Positions 1-8,913 of a stretch of 64,000 nt of DNA are shown here, in pieces. Every line of letters starts with the position of its first letter. Position 1 is the stretch's first letter. The stretch covers positions 19,346-83,345 of the forward strand of contig NZ_JACC01000029.1 of NCBI RefSeq assembly GCF_000520955.1, given 5' to 3'. The notes under the pieces are model-generated. The model did no database searches. It was not told the DNA's origin and worked only from the letters and a program-made list of their open reading frames with translations. This DNA comes from Aquimarina pacifica. Lineage in GTDB: Bacteria > Bacteroidota > Bacteroidia > Flavobacteriales > Flavobacteriaceae. The translations under genes were made by a program, and so were the position numbers.

Positions 1-57
1 AAATATTGAAATAAGATAGAGTATGAATGCTACGAGATATGCTATTAATTTTGCCAT
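1..57 (-). CDS. N-terminus of a membrane protein (cut by window edge)
   Basis: An ATG at 57 on the minus strand opens an uninterrupted frame of 19 codons to the window edge, reading MAKLIAYLVAFILYLISIF, a strongly hydrophobic segment. It lies 32 bases after the stop of the ABC ATPase gene and on the same strand, so it could be the last gene of the efflux operon. A permease would be expected for that ATPase, but this start also resembles the first membrane helix of lipid A/HtrB-type acyltransferases of Bacteroidota. The fragment is too short to decide. Confidence 0.45.
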   Translation of the reverse strand, partial: MAKLIAYLVAFILYLISIF

Positions 58-89
58 GATTACATCATTTTGTGAATTAAAAAGAATAA

Positions 90-785
90 TTACGTATTGA
101 CTGTGAAAGGCTTATTTTGGCTTTCAGTCACAATTTGTCCGTCAAAAAGGTTAATTACACGGTGTGCGTAATGTGAATCCCTATCTGAGTGGGTTACCAT
201 TACAATGGTGGTTCCTTCTTGGTTGAGTTCTGTAAGTAAGTTCATTACTTCAATTCCGTTTTTAGAATCCAGATTTCCTGTAGGTTCATCTGCCAAAATT
301 AATTTGGCTTTGGTTACAACTGCTCTGGCAATTGCTACTCGCTGTTGTTGCCCTCCTGATAATTGCTGTGGAAAATGCTTTTCTCTATGAGCAATTTTCA
401 TGCGTTCAAGTACTTGTCTTACTTTTTGCTCTCTCTCGTTTTTTTTCATATTCAAGTAGATCAGAGGTAGCTCTACGTTTTCGAATACTGTGAGTTCATC
501 TATCAGATTAAAACTCTGAAATACAAAGCCTAAATTTCCTTTTCTTATTTTGGTACGTTGATTTTCTTTTAACCCTCCTACTTCTTGACCATCAAACCTA
601 TAATTACCCTCGTTTGGATTATCTAACATCCCAATAATGTTAAGTAAAGTAGATTTACCGCAACCTGATGGTCCCATAATAGCCACAAATTCTCCCGTTT
701 CTACTTTTAGGCTAACATTATTAAGAGCCAGCGTCTCTACCTCTTCTGTCCTAAAACTCTTTTTTAAGTTTTCTATCTCTATCAT
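90..785 (-). CDS. ABC transporter ATP-binding protein, MacB/LolD type
   Basis: Nucleotide-binding subunit of an export-type ABC transporter of the MacB/LolD family. From the chosen ATG (protein begins MIEIENLKKSF) it is 231 residues, the usual family length. The Walker A motif GPSGCGKST is at residues 38-46, followed by a Q-loop (FVFQSFNL), the signature LSGGQQQR, Walker B LILADEPTG and the switch histidine in VTHSD. An in-frame start 16 codons upstream (833) would add a lysine-rich extension absent from the family, so 785 is preferred. It is the third gene of an operon with TolC and membrane-fusion genes, so it probably powers a MacAB-TolC-like exporter. The partner permease is not seen and may lie beyond the left edge. 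Substrate unknown. Confidence 0.93.
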   Translation of the reverse strand: MIEIENLKKSFRTEEVETLALNNVSLKVETGEFVAIMGPSGCGKSTLLNIIGMLDNPNEGNYRFDGQEVGGLKENQRTKIRKGNLGFVFQSFNLIDELTVFENVELPLIYLNMKKNEREQKVRQVLERMKIAHREKHFPQQLSGGQQQRVAIARAVVTKAKLILADEPTGNLDSKNGIEVMNLLTELNQEGTTIVMVTHSDRDSHYAHRVINLFDGQIVTESQNKPFTVNT

Positions 786-851
786 TTTTTGATTGATTTT
801 TTTATGTTTAAATCCTTTACTCTTCTTTAGCAAAAGAGAAAATTAGTTTCC

Positions 852-2102
852 TTATTTCAATATAATTTTTTCGGCATCTCCAAAGCTATCATAATTTGAT
901 GTAAGTACTTCTTCTCCTGATTCAAGTCCTTCAATTACCTCATAATATTTTGAGTTTTGTTTACCGATTTTGATAGCTCTTTTCCAAGCTGTCTCCCCAG
1001 AGCTGTCTACGACAAAAATCCATTGTCCTCCTGTACTCTGAAAAAAACTACCTCTGGGTAATAGCATAGCATCATTAGATGCTCCAAGTTGTAACTTAAT
1101 TGTATAACTCTGCCCTGTTCGTATATTTTCAGGTTTTTTATCTACAAAAACCAGATCTACTTTAAATTTTCCATCACGTACTTCTGGATATACTTTGCGC
1201 AAGCGTAACGTATACTCTTGGCCATTACGATCCAATATGGCGGTCAGGTCCCGTTTTACTCTATCAATATAATGCTCATCTATGGTGGCTTCGATCTTAT
1301 AATCGGTTAATACATTGATCTGACCAATTCTCTGACCTTGCTGAATGCTTTGTCCTATTTCGGCATCAAGAAACCCTAATTGGCCATCGGCCGGAGCTCG
1401 CACATTGAGGTGATCTATACGTTCATAGACCATAGACAAAGTTTTTTTCATTCGCGCCAAATCGTCATCGAGATCTTTTAATGATGTACTTCGCAACGTC
1501 TTGTCTTGATCCGTTTGCAGCTTAATGATTTCATATTGCTTTTGTGAAAGTTCATAATTTTCTTGAGATATCAAATATTCTTCTCTAGAAATTAACTCAT
1601 CATCATATAGGGCTTTATTTTGTTCATAATTTCTCTTTAGCTTTTGAAGTTCATATTTTGAATTAACCAAATCTTTTCGACCTTCAACTTGTCTCGAATC
1701 GAATGTTAGTTTGGTTGATCTCAAATCATTCTGTTTGAGCGCTAGATTGTTTTCACTAGCTAATATTTGCTCATATAGTGCTCGATTCTCTAATGTTAAT
1801 ATAATATCTCCTTTTTTTACCATAGCCCCCTCTTCTATCAGCTTTTCGGTAACCCTACCTCCCTCATAGGCATCCATATAAATAGTACTAATAGGAGCTA
1901 CAGAACCATTTATAGTAATATAGTCATCGAACTTGCCAAAAGATACTTCACTAATAGTTAGTTTTTGTTTTTCCGCTCTAAATGTCGTTGTAGAGCTTCC
2001 AAAAACCATTTTATAACCAACAAAAAACAATAAAATTCCTAAAGCAATATATCCTATATGCTTGGGGCGTAACCCTTTTTTCTTTTCAATTTTTATGTCC
2101 AT
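852..2102 (-). CDS. Efflux membrane-fusion (HlyD/MacA-like periplasmic adaptor) protein
   Basis: Periplasmic adaptor linking an inner-membrane transporter to an outer-membrane channel. It has 416 residues. One transmembrane helix lies near residues 17-36, then a lipoyl/barrel-sandwich half (the stretch around YEGGRVTEKLIEEGAMVKKG). A long alpha-hairpin coiled coil at roughly 110-225 is rich in K, E, Q and L. The second lipoyl half (NVRAPADGQLGF) and a beta-barrel region follow. The stop is 66 bases before the ATPase start, and the gene begins one base after the TolC stop, so the three are almost certainly co-transcribed. The order TolC, adaptor, ATPase is common in Flavobacteriia. MacA-like by ATPase partner; substrate not inferable. 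Confidence 0.93.
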   Translation of the reverse strand: MDIKIEKKKGLRPKHIGYIALGILLFFVGYKMVFGSSTTTFRAEKQKLTISEVSFGKFDDYITINGSVAPISTIYMDAYEGGRVTEKLIEEGAMVKKGDIILTLENRALYEQILASENNLALKQNDLRSTKLTFDSRQVEGRKDLVNSKYELQKLKRNYEQNKALYDDELISREEYLISQENYELSQKQYEIIKLQTDQDKTLRSTSLKDLDDDLARMKKTLSMVYERIDHLNVRAPADGQLGFLDAEIGQSIQQGQRIGQINVLTDYKIEATIDEHYIDRVKRDLTAILDRNGQEYTLRLRKVYPEVRDGKFKVDLVFVDKKPENIRTGQSYTIKLQLGASNDAMLLPRGSFFQSTGGQWIFVVDSSGETAWKRAIKIGKQNSKYYEVIEGLESGEEVLTSNYDSFGDAEKIILK

Positions 2103-2103
2103 T

Positions 2104-3465
2104 TTACTGTGCTCTATTAATATTAAATACTGGTAATCCTTTATAAAAATCTAAGGTACTCTCGTTTACCTTTAATCGTAAGTCGACTTGTAAATTCTCG
2201 TTTCGAGAATTAGCAAATAAATTTTTCGATTGATTAAGTTCTATAATACTTATCAACCCTTTTTCATATCGCTTTCTTGCAATATCAAATGCCAAAGTTT
2301 GTGCTTTCATTTTCTGGATACTCTGCTTAAATTCAGTTTTTAGTGCAGCACCTTCCTGCACTAGTTGCTGTATTATATCGTATAATTCTTGTTTCTGAAT
2401 AGTATGGTTATTCTCTGCTCTCATAAGTGCTATTTTTTGCTGCTTTATCTGTGAGCGATTTGACCATCTATTACTAATAGGAATACTTAGTGAAACTCCG
2501 ACATATTGAGATGCATTATCTTTAATTTGTGTTCTAAAAGGAATCACTGTATTCGTGTTTTCATCTTGATTTGTTTCATAATATCCTGTTTGATATCCCG
2601 CAAATAAAGAAAGTGAAGGGTAGAGATTCCCTCTGGCTACATGCACTTGTTTACTCGCAGCCTTAGCCCTTAATTCTTGAGCCTTAACCATAGGAACCAC
2701 ATCCTTTGCTATCCTAAAAATAGAATCCTGATCCTGAATTTGTTGATTTGAATTTTGATTCGTGTCCATTAAAACAGATTGAATAGAAATTGTTCCTGAT
2801 CTGGTTAAGTTCATCTCCTGCATCAATGCTAATTTTGCCGATTCTAGGTTATTTTTGCTTTGCGTCACTAACAATTGATCTGCTAACAAAGCTGATTCGG
2901 TTTCGTATAAATCGGCCTTTGCCTTTTGGCCTAAGGACACCTGTCTTTTTACCAATTCATAATTCTTTTGAGAAACTTCCTCTTGTTCCTTTGAGATAGC
3001 AAATAACCCTTTCATAAACTGAACATCATAAAAAGCTGACATAACCCGGAATCCTAACAAATATTTTTGGTGTAGCGTTTCTTCTTCTGATGCCTGACGC
3101 AAAAACTTTGATGATCTAATCGAATTTATTTTTTGGAACCCTTGAAACAAATCAATTTCTGCAGCCAGCGAATAATTGTTTGAAAAAAAATCAGTGTTTA
3201 CAAAACTATTATTATTCGGATCTACAGATCTTCCATATCGTATATTGTAATCAGAATACCCCGTTAGATTTGGCAATAAGTTACGGATAGATTGTCGATA
3301 CGTTTCTTTATTTCCTTCTTGAGTATACTCAAAATCCTTAATTCCCAAATTATGCTCGATAGCATATCGTATGCAATCATCTAATGACCATGAATCCTGA
3401 GAATACAACACATTTGTAAGAATTATTAGAAGAAAAAATAAGTAGTTACTTTTGTTCGATATCAT
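2104..3465 (-). CDS. TolC-family outer-membrane efflux protein
   Basis: Outer-membrane channel of a tripartite exporter, 453 residues. An N-terminal signal peptide ends near LTNVLYSQ. The mature protein shows the duplicated OEP pattern: two long helical stretches with heptad-like K/E/Q/L content (about 150-235 and 335-425) separated by strand-rich segments such as PSLSLFAGYQTGYY. It is first in the operon and its start faces a 215-base divergent region shared with a sigma-54-type response regulator. Function is by family; the transported compound is unknown. Confidence 0.92.
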   Translation of the reverse strand: MISNKSNYLFFLLIILTNVLYSQDSWSLDDCIRYAIEHNLGIKDFEYTQEGNKETYRQSIRNLLPNLTGYSDYNIRYGRSVDPNNNSFVNTDFFSNNYSLAAEIDLFQGFQKINSIRSSKFLRQASEEETLHQKYLLGFRVMSAFYDVQFMKGLFAISKEQEEVSQKNYELVKRQVSLGQKAKADLYETESALLADQLLVTQSKNNLESAKLALMQEMNLTRSGTISIQSVLMDTNQNSNQQIQDQDSIFRIAKDVVPMVKAQELRAKAASKQVHVARGNLYPSLSLFAGYQTGYYETNQDENTNTVIPFRTQIKDNASQYVGVSLSIPISNRWSNRSQIKQQKIALMRAENNHTIQKQELYDIIQQLVQEGAALKTEFKQSIQKMKAQTLAFDIARKRYEKGLISIIELNQSKNLFANSRNENLQVDLRLKVNESTLDFYKGLPVFNINRAQ

Positions 3466-3506
3466 TTCTAAATACTTAAATAATATTTTTTGGTATCAAC
3501 GTACTA

Positions 3507-3523
3507 CTCTATTCTTATGCCAA
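3507..3523 (-). promoter_or_regulatory. Possible sigma-54 (-24/-12) promoter of the efflux operon
   Basis: Reading the minus strand from 3523 to 3507 gives TTGGCATAAGAATAGAG. The -24 half TTGGCA is intact and the -12 dinucleotide is GA where the consensus has GC, at exactly the expected 10-base spacing. A transcript would start near 3497, about 30 bases before the TolC ATG. The neighbouring divergent gene encodes a sigma-54-type activator, which makes the site plausible. The -12 mismatch keeps it tentative. Confidence 0.35.
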
Positions 3524-3680
3524 AAAAATAAACATCACAAAATCAGTGTTTTAAATAAAAATTGAACCCTAATACATTTTCTGAATGTAAAATTATTATA
3601 CAAATAGTGTCTAATAATTTTACAGTTTTATTGACTTATGAATTAAGATGTTTAGTTTTATACTTCCAACATAGTTTGAT

Positions 3681-5045
3681 ATGCAAGACGGTAAAATTTT
3701 AATTATTGATGATAATAAAAGTCTCTTAAGTGCTTTAGAGATTTTATTGCAATTCGAATTTAAGCATATTCAGTCCATTTCTAATCCAAATCAGATTTCG
3801 TCATTTCCCATAGAAGACTTTGATATTATTTTATTAGATATGAATTTTTCTGCAGGTGTAAATACTGGGAATGAAGGTTTATTCTGGTTGCGAGAAATTA
3901 AGAAAAAAGCTCCTCTTACAGCAGTTATTATGATGACTGCTTATGGCGCTGTTGATCTTGCCGTAAAAGCTTTGAAAGAGGGCGCCACAGATTTCATATT
4001 AAAACCATGGAATAACGAAAAACTATTGACCACTATAAAATCTGCTTTTTTATTACGAAAATCCTTAAAAGAAGTAAAAGAGCTAAAGCAAAAAGAAAAT
4101 CATCTTAAGCAAATCATTAATCAGGATAGTTCATACATTATAGGTAACTCTAAGGTACTTATGTCTGTTCTTAATCTAGTTAGAAAAGTTGCAAAAACTG
4201 ATGTTAATGTACTTATAACAGGTGAAAATGGTACCGGAAAAGAATTAATCGCGAGGGAATTACACCGTCTCTCATCCCGAAAAAAGGAAGTGTTTATAAG
4301 TGTCGATATGGGGTCTATCTCCGAAAGCCTTTTCGAAAGCGAGCTTTTTGGCCATACCAAAGGCTCTTTTACAGACGCAAAAGAAGATCGTGCTGGGAAA
4401 TTTGAAGCTGCAAATAGTGGATCTTTATTTCTTGATGAAATTGGAAACTTGTCCTTACAAACTCAAGCCAAGCTACTATCTGCAATACAAAATAGAACCA
4501 TTGTACGTGTAGGATCAAACAAAACTGTACCCGTTAATATTAGATTAATTTGTGCCACAAATTGTAACCTTAATCAAATGGTTGATGAAGGTATTTTTCG
4601 AGAAGATTTATTATACCGAATTAATACAATTCATATAGAAGTTCCTCCATTAAGAAAACGAGGTACTGATATTCTGATACTAGCTGATTTTTATTTAAAA
4701 AAATATGCTTCAAAATACGGTAAACCTTCTTTGAGAATGAACACTTCCGCAGAAGAAAAGTTATTAGATTATCGTTGGCCTGGCAATGTAAGAGAATTAC
4801 AACATACTATAGAGAGAGCTGTTATATTATGTGAAGGAAATGTTCTAAAATCTGCAGACTTCTTGTTAAATACAAATGCAGGACATACACTAGATATGCA
4901 AGACAAAACATTAGACGAAATGGAAATCATGATGATAAATAAAGCACTCGAAAAACACAATGGTAATTATAGTGCAGCGGCTAATCAGTTAGGAATTTCT
5001 AGACAAACCTTATACAATAAAATAAAAAAAACAACACATAAGTGA
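3681..5045 (+). CDS. Sigma-54-type (NtrC family) response regulator
   Basis: Two-component transcription activator, 454 residues. The receiver domain (1-125) has the acidic pair D10-D11, phospho-acceptor D53 (IILLDMNF) and the conserved K of the FILKPW stretch. The AAA+ domain (about 145-380) has Walker A GENGTGKE at 181-188 and a Walker B LFLDEIGN. A Fis-type helix-turn-helix lies at the C-terminus (SAAANQLGISRQTLYNKIK). The sigma-54 contact loop, normally GAFTGA, reads GSFTDA at residues 228-233. The gene overlaps the following kinase by four bases (ATGA) and is divergent from the efflux operon, so regulation of that operon is the simplest inference. Confidence 0.93.
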   Translation: MQDGKILIIDDNKSLLSALEILLQFEFKHIQSISNPNQISSFPIEDFDIILLDMNFSAGVNTGNEGLFWLREIKKKAPLTAVIMMTAYGAVDLAVKALKEGATDFILKPWNNEKLLTTIKSAFLLRKSLKEVKELKQKENHLKQIINQDSSYIIGNSKVLMSVLNLVRKVAKTDVNVLITGENGTGKELIARELHRLSSRKKEVFISVDMGSISESLFESELFGHTKGSFTDAKEDRAGKFEAANSGSLFLDEIGNLSLQTQAKLLSAIQNRTIVRVGSNKTVPVNIRLICATNCNLNQMVDEGIFREDLLYRINTIHIEVPPLRKRGTDILILADFYLKKYASKYGKPSLRMNTSAEEKLLDYRWPGNVRELQHTIERAVILCEGNVLKSADFLLNTNAGHTLDMQDKTLDEMEIMMINKALEKHNGNYSAAANQLGISRQTLYNKIKKTTHK

Positions 5046-6394
5046 TAAGCCATATCTTTTATACCCGACTTATTCTTAGGATTACAGGCATTGTAATAAC
5101 TGCATTACTTATAGCTTTTACTTTTTTTAAAGGGTTTTACGTACTTTCTTTTTTGATGTTGTTACTCCTCTTTTTGCAAACCATATATTTAATCAAAAGT
5201 CTTAATCGTACAAATCGAAAAATAGCGTATTTCTTTAATTCAGTAAAAAATGAAGACTATACATTGACATTTCCAGAAAGCGGTCATCCCGAATCATTAA
5301 ATGAACTTCATGTACATCTTAATAGACTTAATGATACCATTCAAAAAATCCACATAAAAAATCAAACCCAGGAACAATATTATCAAGAAATTTTAAAACA
5401 AACTGAAATAGGTATTTTTACCTGTAATGACAAAGGCCATGTTCTTTTTAAAAATCCCAAGGTAGAAAAGTTACTCAACTATACTCCTCTTAATCATATC
5501 AAACAATTAACACAAGTTGACCCAAAGTTATACGAATTATTTACTCCTCTTAAATCTTTTGATCGTACACTTTTTAAACTTACTAATGAGCGAGAAACAA
5601 TAGAGTTAGCTATTAAATCTACAAAAGTCATAGTAAATCATGAATCATTAAAACTAATCACCATTCAGGATATTCATAATGAATTGGATGAAAAAGAAAC
5701 GGATTCCTGGATAAAACTTATTCGCGTATTAACTCATGAGATCATGAATTCTGTAACTCCTATTACATCTATTTCTGAATCAATCCTAGGGTATTATAAG
5801 AATGAAATTGGTATTATTCCTACACCACAAATTGATGATCAAAAAATTGCTAATACTGTAAAGGGACTCGAAGTGATCAAAAATCAAGGAAATGATCTCA
5901 TGAGCTTTGTACAATCGTACAGAAGTTTTCTTAATGTTCCTATACCTGATAAGAAAATAATACTTGCAGATGAATTGTTAGAAAAAGTACGATTATTAAT
6001 TGGTCAACAAAAAGGTTTTGCCAATATCACATTTACCCGTATTGCAAACAGCTCTAATCTTGAGATCTATGCCGATGAGAAGCAAATTACACAAATTCTT
6101 GTTAATCTAGCCAAAAACTCAATCCAGGCATTAGCAGATACAGATGCACCAATGTTACAATTTATTTCTGGCGTAACGACTGAAGGAAAAAAATATATAA
6201 CTGTAAAGGATAATGGCCCGGGAATAACTCCAGAAATGATGTCTCAAATTTTTGTCCCCTTTTATACTACCAAAAAAGAAGGTACAGGAATCGGATTAAG
6301 CTTATCTAAGCAAATAATGCACTTACATAAAGGTAGATTAACGGTTCGCTCAATACCAAACGTAGAAACCTCTTTTAGCTTATTTTTTGAGTAA
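5042..6394 (+). CDS. Sensor histidine kinase paired with the NtrC-type regulator
   Basis: Membrane sensor kinase, 450 residues. Two hydrophobic helices lie within the first 55 residues with almost no loop between them. A PAS-like segment follows (about 110-210). The phospho-acceptor histidine is H232 in LTHEIMNS. The ATP-binding domain has N-box LVNLAKNSIQAL, G1 DNGPGI, F-box FVPFYTTKKEG and G2 TGIGLSLS. The short periplasmic part suggests it senses a membrane or cytoplasmic signal. It is translationally coupled to the response regulator by an ATGA overlap. Confidence 0.92.
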   Translation: MISHIFYTRLILRITGIVITALLIAFTFFKGFYVLSFLMLLLLFLQTIYLIKSLNRTNRKIAYFFNSVKNEDYTLTFPESGHPESLNELHVHLNRLNDTIQKIHIKNQTQEQYYQEILKQTEIGIFTCNDKGHVLFKNPKVEKLLNYTPLNHIKQLTQVDPKLYELFTPLKSFDRTLFKLTNERETIELAIKSTKVIVNHESLKLITIQDIHNELDEKETDSWIKLIRVLTHEIMNSVTPITSISESILGYYKNEIGIIPTPQIDDQKIANTVKGLEVIKNQGNDLMSFVQSYRSFLNVPIPDKKIILADELLEKVRLLIGQQKGFANITFTRIANSSNLEIYADEKQITQILVNLAKNSIQALADTDAPMLQFISGVTTEGKKYITVKDNGPGITPEMMSQIFVPFYTTKKEGTGIGLSLSKQIMHLHKGRLTVRSIPNVETSFSLFFE

Positions 6395-6414
6395 TACAAA
6401 TCCATGAATGCGTA

Positions 6415-6810
6415 TTACTTCAATTTTAAAGTCAAAATTAAGGCATCAAAATAAAGGTCCTCGAGATTAGGTGTAATAATAACTTTATATGCCGTGTTCT
6501 CTATTACATAATACGATGATGTATTTGGATCTAATGTATTAGAATGAAGTGAAAGAATTTTTTTTATATAATCATTAATCAGTAACACCTCATCATAACT
6601 CACTTCTCGTCTATATGTCGGTTTATCACTTTTATATACCAAAAAATCACTCCTAAAACTTAAGGATTCTTTCTTACCATTAAGACGATTAAACTCAAAA
6701 GTAAAGTCTTTGGAGGCAAAAATTCTATTTATGTTATCTACCGATGGCTCAACAGTTCTAGCACAGCCGAGAATAAAAATAAAAGATAAAAACAATAACG
6801 TTCTCAGCAT
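6415..6810 (-). CDS. Small lipoprotein of unknown function
   Basis: 131 residues opening MLRTLLFLSFIFILGCARTV, a lipoprotein signal with acceptor Cys16. The mature part is a mixed alpha/beta sequence with no motif I recognise. It ends 20 bases from the convergent histidine kinase and lies downstream of another lipoprotein gene on the same strand. A terminator-like hairpin separates the two lipoprotein genes, so they are probably separate transcripts. Confidence 0.8.
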   Translation of the reverse strand: MLRTLLFLSFIFILGCARTVEPSVDNINRIFASKDFTFEFNRLNGKKESLSFRSDFLVYKSDKPTYRREVSYDEVLLINDYIKKILSLHSNTLDPNTSSYYVIENTAYKVIITPNLEDLYFDALILTLKLK

Positions 6811-6872
6811 GAATAGAAATTTAACTACGCCTATTTGATTGAATTAAAATCCGTTAAACTATTTTAAGATAC

Positions 6873-6919
6873 AAAAAATGCCCTAAAAAGACTGTTTTAT
6901 ATTGTCTTATTAAGGCATT
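6873..6919 (-). terminator. Rho-independent terminator after the 7.0-kb lipoprotein gene
   Basis: The arms at 6877-6892 and 6904-6919 pair over 16 positions with two mismatches around an 11-base loop. A run of six A on the plus strand (6873-6878) gives a U-tract on the minus-strand transcript. It sits 40 bases after the stop at 6959. Confidence 0.7.
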
Positions 6920-6958
6920 CTATATACTTTTTTGAAAAACTAAATAAGTGTTAGGATA

Positions 6959-7561
6959 TCATTTCACAGCTAAACGCTTAATGGATCCCTCAAAATCTAT
7001 ATCTTCTAGATTACTAATAAGTAGCCCAACTCCACCAGATTTTGAAGAAACGATATATTCTGTCTGAAATTTTCGTTCACTTTTATATGCTTTCAAATAT
7101 TTTAGCTTGATAACCTTAGAAGTAGGTGTAAAGAAAAATCGACCGTGGATTCTTCGATATCTCACCTCTTGATTAGTAGCTTCATCTTTTAATTGATTAT
7201 TCATAGCTTGCACAACTTTTGCTGCTCTATGCTCATCAAATTCATAAAAATCACACGTATAAATAAATACGTAGTTTGCAATATTATTTTGATCTGCAAA
7301 AATCTCATAATCTACCTTTTTCTCTTCGACCTTTTTTAATTCTTCTAAAGCCAGTTTTTTAAATTTAGAATCATTGGGAAGAGAATCCACTCTGCTTTTG
7401 AATTCTTCGGTAGACGTTTTTAGGTAACCACTTTTAAGAACAATCGTATTATTACGAAATTCAATCGTATTTTTTTTGTACTTAGAAAACTTGGACTCTT
7501 TGGGGACAAATTCGCAGCTAACAAGCAGAACTGCAATTAACATAAGTAGAATTTTTTTCAT
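6959..7561 (-). CDS. Lipoprotein of unknown function
   Basis: 200 residues opening MKKILLMLIAVLLVSCEF, a lipoprotein signal with acceptor Cys16. The mature region is lysine- and glutamate-rich with alternating helix and strand. No conserved motif was recognised. The 400-base region upstream carries repeated TGGTYRACC-like palindromes and no other gene, suggesting dedicated regulation. It is followed by a terminator at 6873-6919. Confidence 0.82.
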   Translation of the reverse strand: MKKILLMLIAVLLVSCEFVPKESKFSKYKKNTIEFRNNTIVLKSGYLKTSTEEFKSRVDSLPNDSKFKKLALEELKKVEEKKVDYEIFADQNNIANYVFIYTCDFYEFDEHRAAKVVQAMNNQLKDEATNQEVRYRRIHGRFFFTPTSKVIKLKYLKAYKSERKFQTEYIVSSKSGGVGLLISNLEDIDFEGSIKRLAVK

Positions 7562-7707
7562 AAAGTATTTTTTCCGATTAATTATTAAACGTCTATTTTT
7601 TTTTACCTAGACATCTGATATGCAAGTTAATAAAAAAAACGTTTGAAAATAGCATTTAATCGGATTTATCGCGCTTTTTAACCATTGTTTAATCGAAAAA
7701 CCTTGTT

Positions 7708-7788
7708 TTGGTCGACCAATCTGAAATCGATTTATCTAGCAATATCAATGGTTAACCCGTACAATAGATATGGAAATTGGTCAACCAA
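7708..7788. promoter_or_regulatory. Palindrome cluster in the 7562-7964 gene-free region
   Basis: The 403-base gap upstream of the lipoprotein gene (ATG at 7561) is AT-rich and has no convincing ORF. It holds three related dyads. TTGGTCGACCAA at 7708-7719 is a perfect 12-base palindrome. GGTTAACC is at 7750-7757. TTGGTCAACCAA at 7777-7788 has a 2-base centre asymmetry. The shared core is TGGTYRACC and the centres are about 40 and 29 bases apart. The pattern resembles multiple operators for one dimeric regulator, but no regulator can be named. Confidence 0.5.
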
Positions 7789-7964
7789 AATATTTTACTA
7801 ATTTTTTGGGATTTTTTTGATTTTTTAATCTTTTTACCCAAAATTCATTGAATTTTTCTAAATTTTTTGTTCAAAAAAATCCTAATTATGCGCAAAGCGC
7901 GCGTAAAATTTTAAAACTTTTGACCTAATATGAATCTCTATTTTGACTATTTTTGAAAAGTATT

Positions 7965-8867
7965 CTATACCCAATCAACAGGATTTTTTAATACATCAAC
8001 CAATCGTTCTTCTTCGCTCCCCTTCTCAGGTTGATGATCATACCTCCATTGTACATGAGGTGGTAGACTCATTAATATACTCTCTATTCGTCCGTTAGTT
8101 TTTAAACCAAATAGGGTGCCTTTGTCATGAACAAGATTAAACTCGACATAACGACCACGTCTAATTTCTTGCCATTCTCTTTCTGCTTTTGTGTAGGAAA
8201 TTTCCATTCTTTTTTCTACAATAGGAATATAGGCATCAAGAAAGCTATTACCCACTTCGGTTACAAAGTCATACCATTTCTCTAATGACATAATATCATT
8301 TGCCTTACAATAATCAAAAAATAATCCTCCTATTCCTCTACCTTCTTCTCGGTGTGCATTATAGAAATACTCATCACACTTCTTTTTATAAAGTTCATAA
8401 AACGATGCATCATGACGATCACACGATCTTTTGCAAACCTGATGAAAATGTTTTGCATCCTCATCAAAAAGGTAATAAGGCGTCATATCCTGTCCTCCTC
8501 CGAACCAACAATCAACAATATTCCCTTCTTTATCATACATCTCAAAATATCGCCAATTGGCATGTACTGTAGGTACCATTGGGTTTTTGGGATGAAGAAC
8601 CAATGATAAACCACAAGCAAAAAAATCTACTTCTCCTACATTAAAATAACTTTGCATAGCTTTTGGTAAAGCACCATGAACTCCAGAAATATTTACTCCT
8701 CCTTTTTCAAAAACATTGCCATTTTGGATTACTCGAGTTCTTCCTCCTCCACCCTCAGGACGCTCCCAAATATCTTCTTCGAATTTGGCTACTCCATCAA
8801 TCTCCTCGATTGCAGAAGTAATTGTATCCTGAAGAACTTGTATGTAGTTATAAAACTTTTCTTTCAT
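7965..8867 (-). CDS. hemF: Oxygen-dependent coproporphyrinogen III oxidase
   Basis: Converts coproporphyrinogen III to protoporphyrinogen IX using O2 (heme pathway, cytosol). It has 300 residues, the normal HemF length. Family signatures are clear: the VHANWRYFE stretch, the WFGGGQDMTPYYLFDEDAKHFH substrate region, REEGRGIGGLFFDY, and the C-terminal RGRYVEFNLVHDKGTLFGL and SLPPHVQWRYDH motifs. It lies 46 bases after the EI24 gene and is the last heme gene of the minus-strand cluster. Its presence implies the protoporphyrin route under oxic conditions. Confidence 0.97.
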   Translation of the reverse strand: MKEKFYNYIQVLQDTITSAIEEIDGVAKFEEDIWERPEGGGGRTRVIQNGNVFEKGGVNISGVHGALPKAMQSYFNVGEVDFFACGLSLVLHPKNPMVPTVHANWRYFEMYDKEGNIVDCWFGGGQDMTPYYLFDEDAKHFHQVCKRSCDRHDASFYELYKKKCDEYFYNAHREEGRGIGGLFFDYCKANDIMSLEKWYDFVTEVGNSFLDAYIPIVEKRMEISYTKAEREWQEIRRGRYVEFNLVHDKGTLFGLKTNGRIESILMSLPPHVQWRYDHQPEKGSEEERLVDVLKNPVDWV

Positions 8868-8913
8868 TTCTTTCTCTTTTCTTTTGAGGTTTTCAATTAC
8901 AAAAACAAGGCTA

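Noticed and set aside
8300..8606. Long plus-strand frames inside hemF
   Set aside because: They lie wholly within the well-supported hemF gene on the other strand and show no protein-like features.
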